Shown here: positions 25,128 through 33,961 of the stretch, piece after piece
How the letters are laid out: every line of letters starts with the position of its first letter
How positions within the stretch are numbered: position 1 is the stretch's first letter
NCBI RefSeq assembly: GCF_005222205.1
Contig: NZ_CP032346.1
Coordinates: 372,001-436,000 of the forward strand
Origin: Azospirillum brasilense
GTDB taxonomy: Bacteria; Pseudomonadota; Alphaproteobacteria; Azospirillales; Azospirillaceae
Direction of reading: 5' to 3'
DNA: 64,000 nucleotides
The notes under the pieces: model-generated
Databases searched by the model: none
What the model saw: only the letters and a program-made list of their open reading frames with translations
What the model was told of the DNA's origin: nothing
Position numbers and translations under genes: made by a program

Positions 25128-27116
25128 TTACACGTCGATGTCGTCGACCCGGACGAACTTCGCGTTCTCCTGGATGAACTGGAAGCGCAGCTCCGGACGG
25201 CGGCCCATCAGCTCCTCGACCCGGGTCCTGGTAGCCTTCACGTCCTCCGCCTGCTCCGGGTCGGCGCTGTTGGGCACGACGACGCGCAGCAGCGTCCGCT
25301 TGGCCGGGTCCATGGTCGTCTCGCGGAGCTGGGCTGGCATCATTTCGCCCAAGCCCTTGAACCGGCTGATCTCAACCTTCTTGCCTTTGAAGGTCTTGTT
25401 GAGGAGCTGGTCCTTGTGGGCGTCATCGCGGGCGTAGACCGACTTGGCGCCGTGGCTGATGCGGTAGAGTGGCGGCAGGGCCAGATACAGGTGCCCGTTC
25501 TGGATCAGCCCGCCCATCTCCCGGTAGAAGAAGGTCATCAGCAGCGAAGCGATGTGCGCACCGTCCACGTCGGCGTCGGTCATGATGATGACCCGCTCGT
25601 AGCGCAGCTTGTCGCTGGAGAAGTCCTTGCCCACCCCGCAGCCCAGCGCCTGGGTGAGGTCGTTCAGCTCCTGGTTCGCCTTCATCTTGTCGGAGGAGGC
25701 CGAGGCGACGTTCAGGATCTTGCCGCGCAGCGGCAGGATGGCCTGGGTCTCGCGGTTGCGCGCCTGCTTGGCGGAGCCGCCCGCCGAATCGCCCTCGACC
25801 AGGAAGATTTCCGTCCCCTCCGGCGCGTTGCGGGAGCAGTCGGCCAGCTTGCCGGGCAGGCGCAGGCGGCGGGTCGCGGACTTGCGTCCCAACTCCTTGG
25901 ACTGCTTGCGCTTGGCGCGCTCCTCCGCCTTCTCGATCAGCCGTTCCAGAAGGGCCTTGGAGGAGGACGGGTCGCCGGACAGCCAGTGGTCGAAGTGATC
26001 CTTGATCGCCGCCTCGACCAGCCGGTGGGCTTCCGCCGTCACCAGCTTCTCCTTGGTCTGGCCCTGGAAATGCGGATCGCGGATGAAGACCGACAGCAGG
26101 ATGCAGGCGTCGCCCATCACGTCGTCCGCGGTGACCTGGGCGGCGCGCTTGTTGTTGGTCAGCTCGCCGTAGCCCTTCAGGCCGCGGGTCAGCGCGGCGC
26201 GCAGGCCGGCCTCGTGCGTGCCGCCCTGCGGGGTGGGCACCGTGTTGCAGTAGGTGTGCGAGAAGCCCTCGTCATCCTCCGGCCAGGCGATGGCCCATTC
26301 CACGCGGCCCTGCTGGTTCGGGAAGTCCAGCGCGCCGGAGAAGGGCAGGCGGGTCAGCGTCCGGCGTTCCTTCAGGGCGGCGTTCAGGTAATCGAGCAGG
26401 CCGCCGGGGAAATGCAGCGTCTCCTGCGCCGGAGTGGTGCTGTCGGGCGACAGCAGCGACGGGTCGCAGCTCCAGCGGATCTCCACGCCCCGGTACAGGT
26501 AGGCCTTGGAGCGCGCCAGCCGGTACAGGCGGTGCGGTTCGAAATGGGCGGCCTCGCCGAAAATCTCGGGGTCGGCGTGGAAGCGGATGGTCGTGCCGCG
26601 GCGATTGGCCGCGCCCTGGCGGGTCAGCGGCCCTTGGGGCAGGCCCCGGCTGTAGTGCTGCACGTAGAGCTGGCGGTCGCGCGCCACCTCGACCGTCAGG
26701 CGGTCGGACAGGGCGTTCACCACCGACAGGCCGACGCCGTGCAGGCCGCCGGAGGTCTGGTAGACCTTGTTGGAGAATTTGCCGCCCGAATGCAGGGTGG
26801 TGAGGATGACCTCCAGCGCCGACTTGCCCGGGTACTTGGGGTGGTCGTCGATCGGGATGCCGCGCCCGTTGTCGCGCACCACCACCGTGCCGTCGGCGGT
26901 CAGCTCCAGGTCGATGCGGCTGGCGTGGCCGGCCACCGCCTCGTCCATGGCGTTGTCCAGAACCTCGGCCACCAGATGGTGCAGCGCCCGGTCGTCGGTG
27001 CCGCCGATGTACATGCCGGGGCGCCGGCGGACGGGCTCAAGCCCCTCCAGAACCTCGATATCCTGGGCGGAATAGGTCTCGGCCTTGCGCGCCGTGTTCT
27101 CGAAAAGATCGCTCAT
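25128..27116 (-). CDS. parE: DNA topoisomerase IV subunit B
   Basis: 662 residues. The GHKL ATPase domain shows EVLDNAMDEAVAGHA, VRDNGRGIPID, LHSGGKFSNKVYQTSGGLHG and VGLSVVNALSD. The TOPRIM domain shows IFLVEGDSAGGSAKQARNR and MTDADVDGAHI, and the C-terminus contains RFKGLGEMMPAQL. It lacks the ~170-residue insertion common in GyrB of Gram-negatives, and the motif KPYQTSGG/QTSGGLHGVG with short length favours ParE over GyrB. With ParC it decatenates daughter chromosomes. ATG 27116 begins MSDLFENTARKAETYSAQD. A promoter lies so close upstream that the mRNA may be leaderless. Confidence 0.95.
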   Translation of the reverse strand: MSDLFENTARKAETYSAQDIEVLEGLEPVRRRPGMYIGGTDDRALHHLVAEVLDNAMDEAVAGHASRIDLELTADGTVVVRDNGRGIPIDDHPKYPGKSALEVILTTLHSGGKFSNKVYQTSGGLHGVGLSVVNALSDRLTVEVARDRQLYVQHYSRGLPQGPLTRQGAANRRGTTIRFHADPEIFGEAAHFEPHRLYRLARSKAYLYRGVEIRWSCDPSLLSPDSTTPAQETLHFPGGLLDYLNAALKERRTLTRLPFSGALDFPNQQGRVEWAIAWPEDDEGFSHTYCNTVPTPQGGTHEAGLRAALTRGLKGYGELTNNKRAAQVTADDVMGDACILLSVFIRDPHFQGQTKEKLVTAEAHRLVEAAIKDHFDHWLSGDPSSSKALLERLIEKAEERAKRKQSKELGRKSATRRLRLPGKLADCSRNAPEGTEIFLVEGDSAGGSAKQARNRETQAILPLRGKILNVASASSDKMKANQELNDLTQALGCGVGKDFSSDKLRYERVIIMTDADVDGAHIASLLMTFFYREMGGLIQNGHLYLALPPLYRISHGAKSVYARDDAHKDQLLNKTFKGKKVEISRFKGLGEMMPAQLRETTMDPAKRTLLRVVVPNSADPEQAEDVKATRTRVEELMGRRPELRFQFIQENAKFVRVDDIDV

Positions 27117-27123
27117 GGCCCCA

Positions 27124-27152
27124 GTTATAGGAATTTCGTCAGGGCTGCGCAA
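27124..27152 (-). promoter_or_regulatory. Candidate parE promoter giving a leaderless mRNA
   Basis: On the minus strand TTGCGC (27147-27152), a 17-base spacer and TATAAC (27124-27129) form a reasonable sigma-70-type promoter. Only seven bases separate the -10 box from the A of the parE ATG at 27116, where transcription would be expected to start. Confidence 0.5.
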
Positions 27153-27238
27153 GCGCATGCGGTGGCTCCTATATACTCCCCGCACCATATTTTGTGATGC
27201 GCTTTTTCGACCCCAGAAGGAATGAGGGCGGAGGCACG

Positions 27239-27670
27239 ATGAGCGACGGCACACCCACCGATCAGAACCAGGCCCAACCCGATATGGCCCACCCGGACAT
27301 GGAGGGCGGCCCGGCGCTGCGCACCATCGCCATGCCGGCGGACACCAACCCCAACGGCGACATCTTCGGCGGCTGGCTGCTGTCCCAGATGGATCTGGCC
27401 GGCGGGGTCGCCGCCCTGCGCCGTGCCGGTGGGCGCGTGGCGACGGTGGGGATCGAGGCAATGACCTTCCACAAGCCGGTCTATGTCGGCGACGAGGTGA
27501 GCTGTTTCGCCCATGTCACCAAGGTGGGCCGAACCTCCATCCGCGTGCGGGTCGAGACCTGGGTGCGCCGCCAGCGCAGCGCGGGGGAGGCCATCAAGGT
27601 AACGGAGGGCGTCTTCACCTACGTCGCCATCGGCGAGGACCGCCGCCCGCGCGAGGTTCCGCCGGAGTGA
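27239..27670 (+). CDS. Acyl-CoA thioesterase, YciA-like hotdog fold
   Basis: 143 residues with the hotdog thioesterase pattern: TIAMPADTNPNGDIFGGWLLSQMD (containing the conserved NPNGDIFGGW loop and Asp), GIEAMTFHKPVYVGDEVSCFA and RVRVETWVRR. The family hydrolyses acyl-CoA to free acid and CoA, usually as a hexamer. The first ~28 residues are polar and variable. GGCGGAGG precedes ATG 27239. It is divergent from parE; a TATATACT box lies in the shared gap but no good -35 pairs with it. Confidence 0.92.
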   Translation: MSDGTPTDQNQAQPDMAHPDMEGGPALRTIAMPADTNPNGDIFGGWLLSQMDLAGGVAALRRAGGRVATVGIEAMTFHKPVYVGDEVSCFAHVTKVGRTSIRVRVETWVRRQRSAGEAIKVTEGVFTYVAIGEDRRPREVPPE

Positions 27671-27834
27671 AGCGCAACCCGCCTTCTTTCGAAGGTTGCG
27701 CAGTGCGTCATTCTCCTTTGGGGGTGTAAACCGCCTATTACTCGGCGGCGCAAAGAGCATAGTGCGGTGAATTCTTTCGGATTGCTTCTTTTCCGTTTGA
27801 CCGAAGGAATCGCGTATGATTCCATCATACCGCC

Positions 27835-28206
27835 ATGACCATGCTCCAGAACCTCACCGACTCGCTGAAACGCGCCGCCAAAAGCGCCCTTCGCCAGGCC
27901 ATCGGGCCGGCCATCGGCTCCTGCGTCGTCGCCTACTTCGTCTATTACGCCGTCCAGGGGGACCGCGGGCTGCTCGCCATGAACCACCTGAAGGCGGAGA
28001 TCGCCACGGCGGAATCCGTCCTCGATCAGGTGAAGGCCGAGCGCGAGCGAATGGACCGCCGCGCGCAACTGATGCGCAGCGACCACCTGGACCGCGACAT
28101 GCTGGACGAGCGTGCGCGCACGATGTTGAACCTTTCAGGCCCCCGCGACGTCATAATCGCACTCCCTCCGGCGCAGGTCGAAGGTGATGCTAGCGCTGAG
28201 AAGTAG
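27835..28206 (+). CDS. ftsB: Septum formation initiator FtsB/DivIC family
   Basis: 123 residues: short basic cytoplasmic N-terminus, one membrane segment (IGSCVVAYFVYYAVQG), then a coiled coil (LKAEIATAESVLDQVKAERERM) and the family motif DHLDRDMLDERARTMLNL. FtsB links FtsL and FtsQ in the divisome. Its place directly before pdhA is characteristic of alphaproteobacteria, which supports the call. ATG 27835 or 27841 can serve as start. Acidic, Ala-rich tail. Confidence 0.9.
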   Translation: MTMLQNLTDSLKRAAKSALRQAIGPAIGSCVVAYFVYYAVQGDRGLLAMNHLKAEIATAESVLDQVKAERERMDRRAQLMRSDHLDRDMLDERARTMLNLSGPRDVIIALPPAQVEGDASAEK

Positions 28207-28325
28207 GTCATATCAGTGAATTAACCGAAAGCCGGTTAACGCCGAATTTCGCGTTTAAAAACAGATATTTGCGTCTCGTGCGCTTGTCGTGTACTGTGCG
28301 CCCCGCATCCGCTTCCGGTGCGAGG

Positions 28326-28357
28326 GGGATGCACCCTCATAAGTGGGATGTACCCTC
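28326..28357 (+). promoter_or_regulatory. Tandem 13-bp repeats upstream of pdhA
   Basis: GGGATGCACCCTC (28326-28338) and GGGATGTACCCTC (28345-28357) differ at one base and start 19 bases apart, nearly two helical turns. They lie 60-95 bases upstream of the pdhA ATG. A possible -35/-10 pair (TTGCGT at 28269, TACTGT at 28292, 17-base spacer) lies just upstream, so the repeats fall downstream of or across the start region. A regulator-binding site is plausible. Confidence 0.45.
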
Positions 28358-28418
28358 GCAACGTGCTGCAGCCCTGGCTGTTCGCTTGCCGTCGCTGCAT
28401 AAACCCTGGGGAGGAAAC

Positions 28419-29435
28419 ATGGCCGCGTCACGACGCCGTCCGAAGGCGCAGACTGACTCCGCTTCGAAGCAGGCCGCTTCGACCGAGGACCTGATCAAGT
28501 ACTATCGCGAGATGCTTCTGATCCGCCGCTTCGAGGAGAAGGCGGGCCAGCTCTACGGCATGGGCCTCATCGGCGGTTTCTGCCACCTCTACATCGGCCA
28601 GGAAGCCGTTGTGGTCGGCATCCAGGCCGCGCTGAAGGACAACGACGACGTCATCACCAGCTACCGTGACCATGGCCACATGCTGGCCTGCGGCATGGAC
28701 CCGAAGGGCGTGATGGCCGAGCTGACCGGCCGCCGTGGAGGCTACTCCAAGGGCAAGGGCGGCTCGATGCACATGTTCAGCCGCGAGAAGAACTTCTACG
28801 GCGGCCACGGCATCGTCGGCGCGCAGGTCCCGCTGGGCACCGGGCTCGCCTTCTCGCACAAGTACAACAAGGATGACGGCCTGTCCGCGGTCTATTGCGG
28901 CGACGGCGCCATCAACCAGGGTCAGGTTTACGAGAGCTTCAACATGGCGGCTCTGTGGAAGCTGCCGGTGCTCTACGTGATCGAGAACAACAAGTACGCC
29001 ATGGGCACCTCGCAGGAGCGCGCCTCGGCGGGCGAACTGCACCAGCGCGGCGCGGCCTACGGCATTCCCGGCCATCAGGTCAACGGCATGGACGTCCTGG
29101 AGGTCCGCGAGGCCGCCGACAAGTGGGTGGAGTACATCCGCGCCGGCAACGGCCCGGTCATCCTCGAGATGAAGACCTACCGCTACCGCGGCCACTCGAT
29201 GTCCGACCCGGCCAAGTACCGGACCAAGGAGGAGGTCGAGAAGATGCGGAGCGAGTCCGATCCGATCGACAACCTGAAGCGCGTCCTGCTGGAAGGCGCT
29301 TACGTGACCGAGGACCAGCTCAAAGAGATCGACCGCGAGGTCAAGGCCGTGGTGACCGAGGCTGCCGAATTCGCGCAGCAGAGCCCCGAGCCCGATCCGG
29401 CGGAGCTGTGGACGGACGTCCTGGTCGAAGCCTGA
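28419..29435 (+). CDS. pdhA: Pyruvate dehydrogenase E1 component, alpha subunit
   Basis: 338 residues of the alpha2beta2 type E1-alpha. Visible features: RRFEEKAGQLYGMGLIGGF, HLYIGQEAVVVGI, the thiamine-diphosphate/Mg motif GDGAINQGQVYESFNMA...IENN, and the phosphorylation-loop-like YRYRGHSMSDPAKYR. It decarboxylates pyruvate and passes the acetyl group to lipoate with PdhB. GGGGAGG precedes ATG 28419. First gene of pdhA-pdhB-pdhC-lpdA, 78 bases before pdhB. Normal length and fully intact. Confidence 0.97.
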   Translation: MAASRRRPKAQTDSASKQAASTEDLIKYYREMLLIRRFEEKAGQLYGMGLIGGFCHLYIGQEAVVVGIQAALKDNDDVITSYRDHGHMLACGMDPKGVMAELTGRRGGYSKGKGGSMHMFSREKNFYGGHGIVGAQVPLGTGLAFSHKYNKDDGLSAVYCGDGAINQGQVYESFNMAALWKLPVLYVIENNKYAMGTSQERASAGELHQRGAAYGIPGHQVNGMDVLEVREAADKWVEYIRAGNGPVILEMKTYRYRGHSMSDPAKYRTKEEVEKMRSESDPIDNLKRVLLEGAYVTEDQLKEIDREVKAVVTEAAEFAQQSPEPDPAELWTDVLVEA

Positions 29436-29513
29436 CGACAACGATAAGCAGGAGCGGCGCCGAGGGCCGGAGGCTTCGCCTCCCGGTGAACCCGCGCCGC
29501 CGGAGGTTGAGGA

Positions 29514-30911
29514 ATGCCGATCGAAGTGCTGATGCCGGCGCTGTCGCCCACCATGACCGAGGGCAAGCTGGCGAAATGGGTCAAAAAAGAAGGTGACGAG
29601 GTCAAGTCCGGCGACGTGCTCGCCGAGATCGAGACCGACAAGGCGACCATGGAGGTCGAGGCGGTCGACGAAGGCCGCATCGGCAAGATCCTGGTCGCCG
29701 AGGGCACCGAGAACGTCGCCGTGAACACCCCCATCGCCGTGATCCTCGGCGAGGGCGAGAGCGTCACCGACGCCGTGTCCGGCTCCCCGGTGCCGGCCCC
29801 GAAGGTCACCGCCGAGCCGGTGGTGAAAGAGACGGGCGAGCACGCGCCGGCCACCCTGCCGGTCGGTCCGGCCAGCGGCCCGGCCGCCGCGCCGCCGGCG
29901 TCGGACGAGGACAAGTTCTTCGACAAGACGGTCAAGAAGACCGTCCGCGAAGCGCTGCGCGACGCCATGGCCGAAGAGATGCGCCGCGACCCGACCGTCT
30001 TCCTGATGGGTGAGGAGGTCGCGCAGTACCAGGGCGCCTACAAGGTGTCGCAGGGCCTGCTCCAGGAGTTCGGCGCCGACCGCGTCATCGACACGCCGAT
30101 CACCGAGATCGGCTTCGCCGGCCTCGGCGTTGGTGCTGCCTTCCGCGGCCTGCGCCCGATCGTCGAGTTCATGACCTTCAACTTCGCGATGCAGGCGATC
30201 GACCACATCGTGAACTCCGCCGCCAAAACGCTGTACATGTCCGGCGGCCAGATGGGCTGCCCGATCGTGTTCCGCGGCCCGAACGGTGCGGCCGCCCGCG
30301 TCGCCGCGCAGCACAGCCAGGACTTCACCCCCTGGTACGCCAGCGTGCCCGGCCTGAAGGTCGTCGCGCCCTACAGCGCGTCGGACTTCAAGGGCCTGAT
30401 GAAGTCGGCGATCCGCGATCCGAACCCGGTCATCTTCCTCGAGAACGAGATCCTCTACGGCCAGTCCTTCGAGGTGCCGGAGAGCGAGGACTTCATCGTT
30501 CCGATCGGCCGCGCCAAGATCCGCCGCGCCGGCACGGACGTGACGATCACCGCCCATTCGCTGATGGTCAGCTACGCGCTCGCCGCCGCCGACCTGCTGG
30601 AGAAGGAGGGCATCAGCGCCGAGGTCATCGACCTGCGCACGATCCGTCCGCTCGACACCGAGACCATCGTCAACTCGGTCAAGAAGACCAACCGCCTCAT
30701 CACCGTCGAGGAGGCCTGGCCGACCTGCGGCATCGGCGCCGAGCTGTCGGCCCTGATGATGGAGCAGGCCTTCGACTATCTGGACGCCCCGGTGATCCGC
30801 GTGACCGGCCTCGACGTGCCGATGCCCTACGCGGCGAACCTGGAAAAGCTCGTCCTTCCTTCGCCCGACCGCATCGCGGAAGCGGCGAAGAAGGCCTGCT
30901 ACCGCAAGTAA
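29514..30911 (+). CDS. pdhB: Pyruvate dehydrogenase E1 component, beta subunit with N-terminal lipoyl domain
   Basis: 465 residues. Residues 1-80 are a complete lipoyl domain ([20 protein letters not shown], lipoyl Lys43 in [11 protein letters not shown]), joined by a Pro/Ala linker to the E1-beta transketolase-like domain from about residue 140 ([55 protein letters not shown]). The lipoyl domain on E1-beta is a known alphaproteobacterial arrangement and gives the complex additional swinging arms besides those on PdhC. Its protein sequence is nearly identical to that of PdhC's lipoyl domain. Confidence 0.97.
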   Translation: MPIEVLMPALSPTMTEGKLAKWVKKEGDEVKSGDVLAEIETDKATMEVEAVDEGRIGKILVAEGTENVAVNTPIAVILGEGESVTDAVSGSPVPAPKVTAEPVVKETGEHAPATLPVGPASGPAAAPPASDEDKFFDKTVKKTVREALRDAMAEEMRRDPTVFLMGEEVAQYQGAYKVSQGLLQEFGADRVIDTPITEIGFAGLGVGAAFRGLRPIVEFMTFNFAMQAIDHIVNSAAKTLYMSGGQMGCPIVFRGPNGAAARVAAQHSQDFTPWYASVPGLKVVAPYSASDFKGLMKSAIRDPNPVIFLENEILYGQSFEVPESEDFIVPIGRAKIRRAGTDVTITAHSLMVSYALAAADLLEKEGISAEVIDLRTIRPLDTETIVNSVKKTNRLITVEEAWPTCGIGAELSALMMEQAFDYLDAPVIRVTGLDVPMPYAANLEKLVLPSPDRIAEAAKKACYRK

Positions 30912-30924
30912 GGAGGGCGAGCGA

Positions 30925-32271
30925 ATGACCATCCAGATTCTCATGCCCGCCCTCTCTCCGACCATGACCGAGGGCAACCTCGCCAAGTGGCTGAAGAAGG
31001 AAGGCGACGCGGTGAAGTCCGGCGACGTGATCGCCGAGATCGAAACCGACAAGGCCACCATGGAAGTCGAGGCGGCCGACGAAGGCCGTCTCGGCAAGAT
31101 CCTCGTGCAGGCCGGCACGCAGGGCGTCGCGGTGAACACCCCGATCGCCGTGCTGCTGGAAGAGGGCGAGGACGACAGCGCGCTCGCCAAGGCCGCCGCT
31201 CCCGCCCCGGCGGCGGCGCCCGCCGCGGCTCCGGCCCCGGCCCAGACCCAGGCGGCGGCCGCTCCGGCGGCTGCCCCGGCTCCGCAGGCCGCGGCCGCTC
31301 CGGCTCCCGCCGCCCAGGGCGGTGGCCGCGTGTTCGCCAGCCCGCTGGCCCGCCGTCTGGCCGAGCAGGCCGGCCTCGACCTGAAGGCCGTCAAGGGCAC
31401 CGGCCCGAACGGCCGAATCGTCAAGGCCGACATCGAGGCCGCGAAGGCCGGCGGCACCGCCAAGGCCGCCGCTCCGCAGGCCGCCGCCCCGGCTCCCGCC
31501 GCGGCCCCGGCGGCTGCTCCGGCCGCCGCCGCTCCGGCCCCGAAGGCCGCGGGCATCGACGCCAAGGACCTGTCGGACAAGCTGGGCATGCGCTACAAGG
31601 CGCAGCCGAACAGCTCCATGCGCAAGACGATCTCCCGTCGTCTGACCGAGGTGCAGCAGACGGTGCCGGATTACTTCCTGGCCATCGACTGCGAGCTGGA
31701 CGCGCTGCTGAAGGTCCGCGCCGACCTGAACGCCCGCTCCAAGGACTACAAGCTGTCGGTCAACGACTTCATCATCCGCGCCGCCGCGCTGACGCTGAAG
31801 AAGTTCCCGAACATCAACGCCGCCTGGTCGGAGGAGGCCATCCTCCGTTACGACCACGTCGACATCTCGGTCGCCGTGGCCACCCCGACCGGCCTGATCA
31901 CGCCCATCGTCAAGAAGGCGGAGACCAAGGGGCTGGCCGAGATCTCCAACGAGATGAAGGGTCTGGCGGAGCGCGCCCGCGACGGCAAGCTGAAGCCGGA
32001 GGAGTACCAGGGCGGCACCTTCTCGATCTCCAACCTCGGCATGTACGGCATCCGGGAGTTCGCGGCGATCATCAACCCGCCGCAGGCCTGCATCATGGCG
32101 GTCGGCGCCGGCGAGCAGCGTCCGGTCGTGAAGAACGGCGCGCTCGCCATCGCCACCGTGATGACCGTCTCGGTCACCGTGGACCACCGCGTCGCCGACG
32201 GCGCGCAGGGTGCGGAATTCCTCGCGGCTTTCAAGAAGCTGATCGAGGACCCGCTGAGCATGCTGCTGTAA
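30925..32271 (+). CDS. pdhC: Dihydrolipoamide acetyltransferase (pyruvate dehydrogenase E2)
   Basis: 448 residues. One lipoyl domain (1-80, Lys43 in [11 protein letters not shown]), an Ala/Pro linker, a peripheral-subunit-binding domain (~130-170, SPLARRLAEQAGLDLKAVKG and GPNGRIVKADIEA), a second Ala/Pro linker, and the catalytic domain from ~215 with the His/Asp motif TVDHRVADGAQGAEFL near the C-terminus. It transfers the acetyl group from lipoamide to CoA and forms the complex core. Starts 13 bases after pdhB with AAGGAGG. A single lipoyl domain is normal for this clade. Confidence 0.97.
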   Translation: MTIQILMPALSPTMTEGNLAKWLKKEGDAVKSGDVIAEIETDKATMEVEAADEGRLGKILVQAGTQGVAVNTPIAVLLEEGEDDSALAKAAAPAPAAAPAAAPAPAQTQAAAAPAAAPAPQAAAAPAPAAQGGGRVFASPLARRLAEQAGLDLKAVKGTGPNGRIVKADIEAAKAGGTAKAAAPQAAAPAPAAAPAAAPAAAAPAPKAAGIDAKDLSDKLGMRYKAQPNSSMRKTISRRLTEVQQTVPDYFLAIDCELDALLKVRADLNARSKDYKLSVNDFIIRAAALTLKKFPNINAAWSEEAILRYDHVDISVAVATPTGLITPIVKKAETKGLAEISNEMKGLAERARDGKLKPEEYQGGTFSISNLGMYGIREFAAIINPPQACIMAVGAGEQRPVVKNGALAIATVMTVSVTVDHRVADGAQGAEFLAAFKKLIEDPLSMLL

Positions 32272-32284
32272 GGGGGCGCGGACC

Positions 32285-33682
32285 ATGGCTGACATGAATT
32301 ACGACCTCATCGTCATCGGCGGCGGTCCGGGCGGCTATGTGGCGGCGATCCGCGCCGCCCAGCTCGGCCTCAGCACCGCGGTGGTGGAGCGCGAGAATCT
32401 CGGCGGCATCTGCCTCAACTGGGGCTGCATCCCGACCAAGGCGCTTCTGCGCTCGGCCGAGGTGCTGCGCAACGCCAAGCACGCCGCGGATTACGGGCTG
32501 GTCATCCAGAACCCGTCCTTCGACCTGGACAAGGTCGTTCAGCGGTCGCGCAAGGTGGCGGGGCAGCTCAACGGCGGCGTCAAGCATCTGCTGAAGAAGA
32601 ACAAGGTCGCCGTCATCGAGGGCGAGGCCAAGCTGCTCGGCAAGGGGCAGGTGGCCGTGACCAAGGGCGGTGCCGCGGTCGGCACCTTCGGGGCGAAGAA
32701 CATCATCATCGCCACGGGCGCCCGCGCCCGCACCCTGCCGGGTCTGGAGGACGACGGCAACCTCGTCTGGACCTACCGCAAGGCGATGACCCCGAACACG
32801 ACGCCGAAGTCGCTGCTGGTCATCGGCTCCGGCGCCATCGGCATCGAGTTCGCCAGCTTCTACAACGAGCTGGGCGCCAAGGTGACGGTGGTCGAGGTGA
32901 TGGACCGCATCCTGCCGGTCGAGGACGAGGAAATCTCGACCTTCGCCCGCAAGCAGTTCGAAAAGCAGGGCATGCGCATCATCACCAACGGCAAGGCCGG
33001 CAACCTGCGCAAGGGTGCCGACAGCGTGACGGTGGCGGTGGAAGCCAACGGCAAGACCGAGGACATCACGGTCGACCGCGTGATCCTCGCCGTCGGCATC
33101 ACGCCGAACACGGAAAACCTGGGCCTTGAGAACACCAAGGTCCAGACCGACCGCGGCCACATCAAGACCAACGCCAACTGCCAGACCGACGAGCCGGGCG
33201 TCTACGCCATCGGCGACGTGACGGGGGCTCCCTGGCTCGCCCACAAGGCCAGCCACGAGGGCGTGATCGCCGTCGAGCACATCGCCGGCAAGCACCCGCA
33301 CGCGCTGGATGTCCGCAGCATCCCGGGCTGCACCTACTCGCACCCGCAGATCGCGTCGGTCGGTCTGACCGAGAAGAAGGCGAAGGAGGCGGGCTACGAG
33401 GTCCGCGTCGGCCGCTTCCCCTTCATCGGCAACGGCAAGGCCATCGCGCTGGGCGAGGCGGACGGCATGGTGAAGACCGTGTTCGACGCCAAGACCGGCG
33501 AGCTGCTGGGTGCCCACATGGTCGGCGCCGAAGTGACCGAGCTGATCCAGGGCTACACGGTCGCCAAGACCATGGAGACCACCGAGCAGGAGCTGATGCA
33601 GACGGTGTTCCCGCATCCGACCCTGTCGGAGATGATGCACGAGTCGGTTCTTGATGCCTACGGTCGGGCCATCCACTTCTAA
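32285..33682 (+). CDS. lpdA: Dihydrolipoamide dehydrogenase (E3)
   Basis: 465 residues of the FAD disulfide oxidoreductase family. FAD-binding GGGPGGYVAAIRAAQLG, redox cysteines 43 and 48 in GGICLNWGCIPTKAL, NAD-binding GSGAIGIEFASFYNELG, FAD contact VYAIGDVTGAPWLAHKA and the C-terminal His motif FPHPTLSEMMHE are all present. It reoxidises dihydrolipoamide using NAD+. Placed after pdhC, so it primarily serves pyruvate dehydrogenase, though it may be shared with other 2-oxoacid complexes. Confidence 0.97.
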   Translation: MADMNYDLIVIGGGPGGYVAAIRAAQLGLSTAVVERENLGGICLNWGCIPTKALLRSAEVLRNAKHAADYGLVIQNPSFDLDKVVQRSRKVAGQLNGGVKHLLKKNKVAVIEGEAKLLGKGQVAVTKGGAAVGTFGAKNIIIATGARARTLPGLEDDGNLVWTYRKAMTPNTTPKSLLVIGSGAIGIEFASFYNELGAKVTVVEVMDRILPVEDEEISTFARKQFEKQGMRIITNGKAGNLRKGADSVTVAVEANGKTEDITVDRVILAVGITPNTENLGLENTKVQTDRGHIKTNANCQTDEPGVYAIGDVTGAPWLAHKASHEGVIAVEHIAGKHPHALDVRSIPGCTYSHPQIASVGLTEKKAKEAGYEVRVGRFPFIGNGKAIALGEADGMVKTVFDAKTGELLGAHMVGAEVTELIQGYTVAKTMETTEQELMQTVFPHPTLSEMMHESVLDAYGRAIHF

Positions 33683-33727
33683 GTGGCTGGTCTCATCGAC
33701 CAAGTGAGTCTGATCGCCGGTCGTTTT

Positions 33728-33753
33728 CTCCCTCGCCCTCCGGGGCGGGGGAG
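33728..33753. repeat. REP-like GC-rich hairpin after lpdA
   Basis: CTCCCTCGCCC and its near-complement GGGCGGGGGAG form an 11-bp stem with one mismatch around a three- to four-base loop. No T-run follows. It resembles another hairpin at 35966-35988 (both of the form CCCTCnCCC...GGGnGAGGG), so it may belong to a small dispersed repeat family. Confidence 0.45.
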
Positions 33754-33814
33754 CAACGATTCCGACTCCGTCATCCTTTTGGCGGTGTTGTTTCGTCGCG
33801 GCCGATAATCAGAC

Positions 33815-33843
33815 TTGACCGGTCGGTCATTCCGGCCTATCCG
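33815..33843 (+). promoter_or_regulatory. Candidate lipA promoter with GACCGGTC dyad
   Basis: TTGACC (33815-33820), a 17-base spacer and TATCCG (33838-33843). The -35 box runs into GACCGGTCGGTC, a TetR-type dyad shape. The predicted leader before ATG 33962 is about 110 bases. The -10 box is weak. Confidence 0.4.
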
Positions 33844-33961
33844 GCGGGACCGTGTCCGCCGGCCTTGCGCCGTCCCCTGCGCCGCCCCTTGCGCGGTTGG
33901 CGGCGCGTTACCGTTCAGCATCGGCGCTGCCGCCGGGCAGCCCGTGGGAGCACTTCAGACC

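Noticed and set aside
28428..31589. Long minus-strand frames opposite pdhA-pdhB-pdhC
   Set aside because: Shadows of strongly conserved genes in high-GC DNA; composition is artefactual (Ala/Gly runs, repeated Ser).
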